Source: Micavibrio sp. UBA5703
GTDB lineage: Bacteria > Pseudomonadota > Alphaproteobacteria > Micavibrionales > Micavibrionaceae
NCBI GenBank assembly: GCA_002420015.1
Contig: DIHF01000010.1
Span: 39,846-99,629, forward strand
DNA length: 59,784 nt
Reading direction: 5' to 3'
Of this stretch, positions 53,838-59,784 are shown in pieces. Under the pieces are notes generated by a model that saw only the letters and a program-made list of their open reading frames with translations, was not told the DNA's origin and made no database searches. The position numbers and the translations under genes are program-made. The number at the start of each line of letters is the position of its first letter. Positions within the stretch are counted from its first letter, which is position 1.

Positions 53838-53962
53838 AATAAATCTTCAAAAAAGTTTTGGCTGAAATCTGCTGCGTCAAAAACTCTTTTGATGCATTCC
53901 CGGTTTAACTTTGGTATAACCCCAAGGATCATTCTATCCGTTGGTAATTTGCAGGGCGAATT

Positions 53963-55003
53963 ATGTTTTCAAGACTTTTCGGTTTTATGTCGGCCGACAT
54001 GGCGATTGATCTGGGTACGGCCAATACGCTGGTGTACGTCAAGGATCAGGGCATTGTTTTGAATGAACCTTCTGTCGTTGCCATATCCATGGTGAACGGG
54101 AAAAAGCAGATTCTGGCGGTCGGGAATGAGGCCAAACAGATGCTGGGCCGTACGCCCGGCAGCATTGTCGCCACGCGCCCCCTGCGGGATGGCGTTATCG
54201 CGGATTTTGAAGTCACAGAGGCCATGATCAAGCACTTCATCCGCAAGGTGCATAACCGGCGCTCTTTCGTTTCTCCGAAGATGGTGATCTGCGTGCCTTC
54301 CGGCTCGACGGCGGTTGAGCGCCGCGCCATTCAGGAATCGGCTGAAAGCGCGGGTGCCAGCGAGGTTTACCTGATTGAGGAGCCGATGGCCGCGGCGATC
54401 GGCGCGGGCCTTCCCGTAACCGAGCCGACCGGGTCTATGGTCGTTGATATCGGCGGCGGCACGACCGAAGTTGCCGTTATTTCTCTGGGCGGGATTGTTT
54501 ATGCGCGCTCTGTAAGAGTAGGGGGCGACAAGATGGACGAAGCCATCATCGCCTATATCCGGCGTGTGCATAACCTGCTGGTTGGTGAAAGCACGGCGGA
54601 GCGAATCAAGAAGGAAATCGGCTCGGCTTGCCCGCCTGCGGATGGGGAGGGGCGGACGATGGAAATTCGCGGCCGTGACCTGATGAACGGCGTACCGAAG
54701 GAAATTGTCGTCACCGAGCGTCAGGTTGCCGAAAGTCTGGCTGAGCCTGTTGGCCAGATCGTCGAAGGAGTTAAAGTAGCCCTTGAGCATACCGCGCCCG
54801 AACTCGCCGCCGATATTGTCGATAAGGGAATTGTCCTGACTGGAGGTGGCGCCCTTTTGACCAATCTGGATTTTGTTCTGCGTCATGCGACGGGGCTTGC
54901 CATTACGATTGCCGACGATCCGTTGTCCTGTGTGGCGCTTGGTACGGGCCATGCTCTGGAAGAACACAAAGCCCTCCGCAATGTTCTTATAGGAACATAC
55001 TAG
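53963..55003 (+). CDS. mreB: Rod shape-determining protein MreB
   Basis: The 346-residue actin-like protein has the phosphate-1 motif MAIDLGTANTLVYVK, GSMVVDIGGGTTEVAVISLGG (phosphate 2) and IVLTGGGALLTNLD (adenosine). The N-terminal SRLFGFMSADM is the membrane-binding amphipathic helix. MreB directs lateral wall synthesis, so the cell is probably rod-like or curved. It heads mreBCD-mrdA-rodA; the spacer after it contains a possible terminator/attenuator. Confidence 0.97.
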   Translation: MFSRLFGFMSADMAIDLGTANTLVYVKDQGIVLNEPSVVAISMVNGKKQILAVGNEAKQMLGRTPGSIVATRPLRDGVIADFEVTEAMIKHFIRKVHNRRSFVSPKMVICVPSGSTAVERRAIQESAESAGASEVYLIEEPMAAAIGAGLPVTEPTGSMVVDIGGGTTEVAVISLGGIVYARSVRVGGDKMDEAIIAYIRRVHNLLVGESTAERIKKEIGSACPPADGEGRTMEIRGRDLMNGVPKEIVVTERQVAESLAEPVGQIVEGVKVALEHTAPELAADIVDKGIVLTGGGALLTNLDFVLRHATGLAITIADDPLSCVALGTGHALEEHKALRNVLIGTY

Positions 55004-55051
55004 CAATCACTTAATTAGATTAGCTGTAATCACTTGGGGGTATTTTTGTAT

Positions 55052-55100
55052 AAACCCTTGCGCCTCAATGGGTTTTTGCGTAACCCTAATCTCATAGGCG
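55052..55100 (+). promoter_or_regulatory. Possible terminator/antiterminator between mreB and mreC
   Basis: AAACCC (55052-55057) can pair with GGGTTT (55070-55075) and is followed by TT, a short terminator-like hairpin. The same GGGTT (55070-55074) can instead pair with AACCC (55082-55086), and the flanking CGCCT (55061-55065) with AGGCG (55096-55100). The two folds exclude each other, as in attenuators. There is no visible leader peptide or ligand domain. The rest of this 135-bp spacer has no gene. Confidence 0.35.
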
Positions 55101-55138
55101 TGTTTTCATAGTTTTTATAAAAATAACACGGGGTTACG

Positions 55139-55993
55139 TTGAAGCGCCGCATTTGGTCCAAAGGTATTGCAAGGGTTTTGCCGTTCCCGGTTTGGGGGCG
55201 GTCGTCCTCATCTTTTTTTCTGCTTATGATTGCTCTCGGGCTTTTGCTGTTTTCGGCATTAAGTCCTGCGTCCTTGAGTGGTGTCAGGGCGGGTGCCACA
55301 GATTTATTTGCGCCGGTGTTGGTGACAGTCAGTAAACCGATACAGCAGGCGGCAGGTTTCGTACGTAATATAACCGGGCTGGCCAGTTTGCAGGCGGAGA
55401 ATGCTCATTTGCAGCAGGAAAACGCCCGGTTGCGCGAGTGGTATCAAGCGGCACTTCTTCTTGAGGCTGAAAACAAATCCTTGAAACAGCTTCTTAATGT
55501 AAAGATTGAGCCGCAGCATACCTATATTACCAGCCGCATCATTGCCGATTCAGGTAACACGTATGTGAAGAGCCTTCTTGCTGATGCCGGGCGCAGGGAT
55601 GGCGTAAAAAAAGGACATGCTGTGATTTCCGGCGACGGTCTGGTGGGCCGGGTTGTTGAAGATGGCGAAAAGGCCTCGCGCATCTTGCTTATTACCGACA
55701 TTAACTCGCGTGTTCCGATTTTGGTCGAAAACAGCAGCCAGCACGCGATTATGGCCGGAACCAACGGTGACATGCCCGTCCTGCAGCATGTGCAGCAGGG
55801 CAGCGACATTCAGGACGGTGCAAGGATCGTGACTTCCGGGCATGGGGGTATTTTCCCCCAAGGGTTGCCCGTTGGCCGCGTCGTTGATAAAGATGGCGTC
55901 AAACACGTGAAATTATTTGCCGATGTCAATAAAATGGTGTTTGTCAGGATTGTGAATAAATCCGAAGACTCCGGTTTGCAACCCGGCGGCTGA
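55139..55993 (+). CDS. mreC: Rod shape-determining protein MreC
   Basis: The 284-residue protein is read from a TTG start at 55139 after GGGGTTACG; no upstream ATG fits. It has one N-terminal membrane span (about residues 26-46), a coiled-coil region (LQAENAHLQQENARLREW) and two beta-barrel domains with VISGDGLVGRVVEDGEKASRILLITD. MreC sits in the periplasm and links MreB to the PBP2-RodA synthase encoded just downstream. Confidence 0.93.
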   Translation: MKRRIWSKGIARVLPFPVWGRSSSSFFLLMIALGLLLFSALSPASLSGVRAGATDLFAPVLVTVSKPIQQAAGFVRNITGLASLQAENAHLQQENARLREWYQAALLLEAENKSLKQLLNVKIEPQHTYITSRIIADSGNTYVKSLLADAGRRDGVKKGHAVISGDGLVGRVVEDGEKASRILLITDINSRVPILVENSSQHAIMAGTNGDMPVLQHVQQGSDIQDGARIVTSGHGGIFPQGLPVGRVVDKDGVKHVKLFADVNKMVFVRIVNKSEDSGLQPGG

Positions 55994-56016
55994 TTTTATT
56001 ATCAAAGTTGAACGAT

Positions 56017-56541
56017 ATGTCTACACTAGCAGAACGCCTTGATTATTCAGGACGCATCCTATTGCCGTATTGTCTTATGGCGTTGCTGCTTGTTTTCAAT
56101 ACGGTTTCGTTTTCCTATCCGTTGGTGGATGGCGTTAAAGCCCCTCTGTTGTTGATGGCCGTTTTTTATTGGTCGATTTTCAGGCCGACGATCGTGCCAG
56201 GCTGGCTGGTTTTTCTGGCGGGCATCGTTCTGGATATCCTCAGTGGCTTGCCGATGGGGATGAATGCTCTGGTTTTTGTCGCGGTGACATGGATTGTCGG
56301 CGACCAGAGAAGATTCCTGATGGGCCAGCCTTTTACCATGGTCTGGAGCGGATTTTGCATGGTGTCGGTTGCCAGCGGCCTCGTGCAGTGGTTTTTGTAC
56401 GGCCTTATCCATCTTCAGTGGACGCCGTTATATCCGGTCATAGCTTCGGCAGTTCTCGGGATTATGCTCTTTCCCTTCGTTAATTCGTTATTGCATCTGA
56501 CGCATAAATTTTTGCCGGTACGAAGTGCGAGTTTTGGTTAG
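56017..56541 (+). CDS. mreD: Rod shape-determining protein MreD
   Basis: The 174-residue membrane protein starts at the ATG at 56017; a TTG at 56008 would add three residues. It has five to six hydrophobic spans and the MreD-type segment WLVFLAGIVLDILSGLPMGMNALVFV. It completes the MreBCD trio and is 23 bp from the mreC stop. Its sequence is poorly conserved in general, so the call rests partly on position. Confidence 0.85.
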   Translation: MSTLAERLDYSGRILLPYCLMALLLVFNTVSFSYPLVDGVKAPLLLMAVFYWSIFRPTIVPGWLVFLAGIVLDILSGLPMGMNALVFVAVTWIVGDQRRFLMGQPFTMVWSGFCMVSVASGLVQWFLYGLIHLQWTPLYPVIASAVLGIMLFPFVNSLLHLTHKFLPVRSASFG

Positions 56542-56574
56542 TAACGGTAATGGTTTCCCTTATAAAGTGATGTC

Positions 56575-58425
56575 ATGAGGAAGAATCAGGACAGCACAAG
56601 GGTTTTCACGCGACGCAGCTTTGTTGTGGGCGCGTTGCAGGTCGGCTTTCTTGCTGTCCTTGGCGGCAGGCTCGCTTGGCTTCAGGTCGCGCAAGGGTCG
56701 CGTTACAGGACCTTGTCGGATCAAAACCGCATCAATGTAAAAATACTTCCCCCTTCGCGCGGGCAGATCGTCGATCGTTTTGGGGTTCCTCTCGCTCTTA
56801 ATAACCAAAATTACAGGGTTCTGATTATTCCGGAACAGACGGACAGCATTGAAAAATCACTAAGGTCGTTGCAGGCACTAATTGAATTGAAAGAAGAAAA
56901 AATAAAAAAAGTTCTTAAGCAGGTAAAAGCCAGCCCGAAATTCGTTCCGATCGAAGTGAGGGATGATTTAAGCTGGGAAGACGTTGCCAAAATTGAGGTT
57001 AATCTTCCTGATTTGCCGGGGCTTGCGATTGATGTGGGCGAGATAAGGTCTTATCCCTTCGGCGCGTCTACTGCCCATATTGTCGGCTATGTAAGCGGTG
57101 TCAGTCAGACGGAGGATTCCGAAGATCCTGTCCTGAAGATTCCCGGTTTTAAAGTCGGAAAAACAGGCATAGAAAAAACTTTCGACCTCGAATTGCGCGG
57201 CAAACCCGGCAATGCGGAGGTTGAAGTCAATGTCGTCGGGCGCGAAGTCAGGGAGCTTAGGCGCGAACCGAGCAAAGAGGGGGACCGTATTGTATTAACT
57301 ATCGACGGTGAGTTACAGCGCTTTACGCAGGGGCGCATCGAGCAGGAGCGCAGCGCTTCCGCCGTGGTTATGGATGCTCATACCGGCGCGGTTTATGCTT
57401 TGGCCTCCAATCCCGGCTTTGATCCGAACGTTTTTTCCAAGGGGTTGTCGGCGGCAACGTGGGAAGAACTTTTGGCCGATCCGGGGCGACCGCTGACGAA
57501 TAAGGCAATTGCAGGTCAATATCCGCCCGGCTCCACGTTTAAGATGGTTACGGCGCTTGCGGCGCTCGAATTGGGAATGATTACGAGCAACACCAGTTTT
57601 TTTTGCCCCGGTCATTATAAATTCGGAGATGGCAAATTCCATTGCTGGAAAAAAGGAGGGCATGGAACGGTTAATTTGATTGATGCGCTGGCGCAATCCT
57701 GCGACGTGTTTTTCTATGAGATTTCAACCAAGATAGGGATAGACAAGATCGCCGAAACAGCCAAACGATTGGGGCTTGGCCATAAACTTGATTTTGAGTT
57801 GCGGGAAGAGAAGCCCGGCCTGATCCCCGACAAGAATTGGAAAGAAGCAAATTTCGGGGAGACATGGCAGCCCGGCGAAACCATCGTTGCCAGTATCGGT
57901 CAGGGCTACATGCAGGCAACGCCGCTGCAGCTTGCCGTGATGACGGCGCGGCTTGTCAATGGTGGGCGCGCGGTCAAACCGTGGATTGCGGCTTATGCCG
58001 GCGATAAATTTGTCGGGCATGATTCAAACTGGCCTGATATGGGGCTCGATAAATGGCACATGGAGCTCATCCGCAAGGGCATGGACAGCGTGGTTAACCA
58101 CGAAAGAGGAACCGCCAAAGGTTCCAGGATTGAGGAACCCGGCATGGAGATGGGCGGTAAAACGGGCACCGCGCAGGTCAAAAGAATTACCATGAAGCAG
58201 CGCCTTGAAGGTGTTCTGAACGAAGACTTGCCGTGGAACTTCAGGCACCATGCGTTGTTTGTCGGTTATGCGCCTTTGGATAAGCCGCGCTATGTTTGTT
58301 CTGTCGTGGTCGAGCATGGCGGCGGCGGCTCGACGGCGGCGGCTCCTTTGGCCAAGGAATTGATGATCGAGGTGCAAAGGCGCGATCCGGCGGCCACCCA
58401 GCCGCAAATGGAAAAGAGAGTGTAG
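56575..58425 (+). CDS. mrdA: Peptidoglycan D,D-transpeptidase PBP2
   Basis: The 616-residue protein has an N-terminal membrane anchor (about 15-32), the pedestal start RGQIVDRFGVPLA and the transpeptidase domain. Active-site motifs are S320-T-F-K323, S375-C-D377 (the SxD form typical of PBP2) and K529-T-G531. PBP2 cross-links lateral wall glycan with RodA, encoded next. It is 33 bp from mreD and 6 bp from rodA. Confidence 0.96.
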   Translation: MRKNQDSTRVFTRRSFVVGALQVGFLAVLGGRLAWLQVAQGSRYRTLSDQNRINVKILPPSRGQIVDRFGVPLALNNQNYRVLIIPEQTDSIEKSLRSLQALIELKEEKIKKVLKQVKASPKFVPIEVRDDLSWEDVAKIEVNLPDLPGLAIDVGEIRSYPFGASTAHIVGYVSGVSQTEDSEDPVLKIPGFKVGKTGIEKTFDLELRGKPGNAEVEVNVVGREVRELRREPSKEGDRIVLTIDGELQRFTQGRIEQERSASAVVMDAHTGAVYALASNPGFDPNVFSKGLSAATWEELLADPGRPLTNKAIAGQYPPGSTFKMVTALAALELGMITSNTSFFCPGHYKFGDGKFHCWKKGGHGTVNLIDALAQSCDVFFYEISTKIGIDKIAETAKRLGLGHKLDFELREEKPGLIPDKNWKEANFGETWQPGETIVASIGQGYMQATPLQLAVMTARLVNGGRAVKPWIAAYAGDKFVGHDSNWPDMGLDKWHMELIRKGMDSVVNHERGTAKGSRIEEPGMEMGGKTGTAQVKRITMKQRLEGVLNEDLPWNFRHHALFVGYAPLDKPRYVCSVVVEHGGGGSTAAAPLAKELMIEVQRRDPAATQPQMEKRV

Positions 58426-58431
58426 AGGAAC

Positions 58432-59562
58432 ATGGTTGGACCCATCGTCATAGAATCCGAGCAAAGTATCCTGAGAAAAATCAGGCAACTCAACTGGGGC
58501 CTGATGATTTTGCTTATTCTTGTGGCCTGTGTCGGATTCACGGCGCTTTATTCGGCGGCCGGAGGAAACTTTTCACCCTGGGCATCAAAGCAGGCTGTGA
58601 GGTTTTGCGTTGGTTTCGTCGCCATGATTATCGTGGCGCTGATCGATGTGCGGCTTTGGTACAGGCTTAGTTGGGCGATTTATGCCGTTGCGCTTGTTCT
58701 TCTGGTTATCGTTGAATTGAAAGGCCGCATTGGCATGGGCGCGCAGCGCTGGATCGATCTTGGATTTATGCAGCTTCAGCCGTCGGAAGTTATGAAGGTT
58801 GCGGTGGTTATGGCGCTGGCTAGGTATTTTCATTCGGTGACTTTAGATGATATGCGGAGCATCAGGGTCTTGATATTGCCTGCGCTTATTGTGGTTGCGC
58901 CGGTCGCGCTTGTGATGACGCAGCCCGACCTTGGGACATCCCTGATGATCGTCATGGCCTCCGGCGGGATGTTCTTTATTGCCGGTGCTTCGTTGTGGCT
59001 GTTCGGCGGGGCGTTCGCGCTGGCCGCCGCCAGCATTCCGGTGGCATGGCATTTGATGCACGGCTACCAGCAGAAACGCGTCCTGACTTTCCTGAATCCC
59101 GAGAGCGATCCGCTGGGTTCGGGGTACCACATCACCCAGTCGAAAATCGCGCTGGGGTCGGGCGGGATAGACGGCAAGGGGTTTTTGCAGGGCACCCAAA
59201 GCCACCTCAATTTCCTTCCCGAAAAGCAGACTGATTTTATCTTTACCCTCTGGGCGGAGGAGTGGGGGCTGCTCGGCGGATTGGTTCTACTCAGTCTTTT
59301 CGGCCTGATTTTCATGTACGCCTTATGGATTTCATCGCGCTGCCGCCATAATTACGGGCGCTATCTGGCGCTGGGGCTTGGTATCAATTTCTCTCTGTAT
59401 ATCATCACGAATATTTCCATGGTCATGGGCCTGATCCCCGTTGTCGGCGTGCCCTTGCCGATGGTGTCCTACGGGGGGACGGCCATGCTCACCGTTCTGA
59501 TCGGGTTTGGTCTGATGATGTCCTGCAACGTCTACCGGGACAGTAAAGTCACACGGGTTTAG
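58432..59562 (+). CDS. rodA: Rod shape-determining glycosyltransferase RodA (SEDS)
   Basis: The 376-residue protein has about ten spans and the SEDS blocks GAQRWIDLGFMQLQPSEVMKV, LNPESDPLGSGYHITQSKIALGSGG, GTQSHLNFLPEKQTDFIFTLWAEEWG and VPLPMVSYGGTAML. RodA polymerises lipid II for the side wall with PBP2. It follows mrdA by 6 bp, the usual operon partner. It is distinct from ftsW in the dcw cluster. Confidence 0.96.
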   Translation: MVGPIVIESEQSILRKIRQLNWGLMILLILVACVGFTALYSAAGGNFSPWASKQAVRFCVGFVAMIIVALIDVRLWYRLSWAIYAVALVLLVIVELKGRIGMGAQRWIDLGFMQLQPSEVMKVAVVMALARYFHSVTLDDMRSIRVLILPALIVVAPVALVMTQPDLGTSLMIVMASGGMFFIAGASLWLFGGAFALAAASIPVAWHLMHGYQQKRVLTFLNPESDPLGSGYHITQSKIALGSGGIDGKGFLQGTQSHLNFLPEKQTDFIFTLWAEEWGLLGGLVLLSLFGLIFMYALWISSRCRHNYGRYLALGLGINFSLYIITNISMVMGLIPVVGVPLPMVSYGGTAMLTVLIGFGLMMSCNVYRDSKVTRV

Positions 59563-59600
59563 GTTATTCAGTATCCTGCGTACAACCCGTTGATTTATAT
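59553..59600 (+). terminator. Possible terminator after rodA
   Basis: ACGGGTT (59553-59559) pairs with AACCCGT (59584-59590) around a 24-base loop; one arm lies in the final codons of rodA. A T/A-rich stretch follows rather than a clean T-run. It is weak, but no further gene follows on this strand in the window. Confidence 0.3.
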
Positions 59601-59726
59601 TCATTTTTGCTGTTTCCATTGGTTCGTTCGTCATTTTTTTGTTTTGAGGGTGGATTATGTCTTTTGTTGTGATTCTCTTCGTTCCTGTCTTTTCTTTTTC
59701 GCGGTTTTTTCTCATGACGACATCAT

Positions 59727-59779
59727 AGGAAATATTTCCTGATTATATACTTGACTGCACGTACTATATGGCTTATCCT
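59727..59779 (+). promoter_or_regulatory. Candidate promoter with upstream palindrome at the right edge
   Basis: TTGACT (59751-59756) and TATCCT (59774-59779) are 17 bp apart and face out of the window. Just upstream, AGGAAATATTTCCT (59727-59740) is a perfect 14-bp palindrome that could bind a dimeric regulator. The rest of 59563-59726 has no supported gene. Confidence 0.4.
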
Positions 59780-59784
59780 TGAAA

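Noticed and set aside
53969..55006. Minus-strand open frame opposite mreB (345 codons)
   Set aside because: Shadow of mreB with Arg/Asn-rich, domain-free sequence and no start signals.
59332..59715. Minus-strand frame of 127 codons at the right end
   Set aside because: Over half lies antisense to rodA; the remainder is Lys/Thr-rich with no motif and no ribosome-binding site.

Overview
The window looks like about 60 kb of an alphaproteobacterial chromosome of moderately high GC. The main evidence is the gene order rsmH-ftsL-ftsI-murE-murF slot-mraY-murD-ftsW-murG-murC-murB-ddl-ftsQ-ftsA-ftsZ, followed by lpxC-bamD-recN-ligA. That is the usual division and cell wall (dcw) order of Alphaproteobacteria. 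FtsZ ends in an alphaproteobacterial-type tail (DIPAFLRRQAN), and two key promoter regions are rich in GANTC, the CcrM methylation site. No phage, plasmid, CRISPR array, tRNA or rRNA was recognised. I cannot name the genus from sequence alone.

Layout. 1-13156 (+): a surface-polysaccharide locus with a PFTS-motif protein, an ABC flippase-like exporter, an RmlD-like reductase, two acyltransferases, GT8-like and GT2 glycosyltransferases, an asparagine-synthase-like amidotransferase, an aldo/keto reductase and an unassigned 552-residue protein. Most neighbours overlap by a few bases, so they are probably one translationally coupled unit. A 270-bp structured inverted-repeat element lies directly before the amidotransferase. 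13239-14171 (-): a methyltransferase with its own terminator. 14389-36628: the dcw cluster, interrupted by minus-strand genes at 25114-25758 and 28375-30742. 36654-37742 (-): a small sugar transferase and an orphan between ftsZ and lpxC. 37975-43734 (+): lpxC, bamD, recN, ligA. 43745-45085 (-): a small orphan and a lysophospholipase-like hydrolase. 45225-50018 (+): a complete type I secretion trio (TolC-like, LapB-like ABC, HlyD-like) without a visible substrate, followed by a CHASE2 adenylate cyclase and, convergently, a cyclic-nucleotide-binding EAL phosphodiesterase. 53712-59562 (+): rpmJ, then mreB-mreC-mreD-mrdA-rodA, the elongasome.

The most unusual biology concerns MurF. The gene in the canonical murF slot (18911-20203) keeps a MurF-like N-terminal region but has lost the ATP-binding loop and the C-terminal signature. 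A second MurF-like gene on the opposite strand (28375-29976) keeps the ATP loop and the DDxYNxNP signature but has a multi-pass membrane domain in place of the UDP-substrate-binding domain. The two are complementary in what they retain, which suggests a split or membrane-tethered MurF. This is inference.

Other structure not explained by genes: an inverted pair of 140-150 bp repeats (32953-33091 and 38933-39080) in which hairpin stems differ in sequence but keep pairing; GANTC clusters upstream of rsmH and ftsZ; nested inverted repeats between mraY/murD and murC/murB; and a possible attenuator between mreB and mreC.
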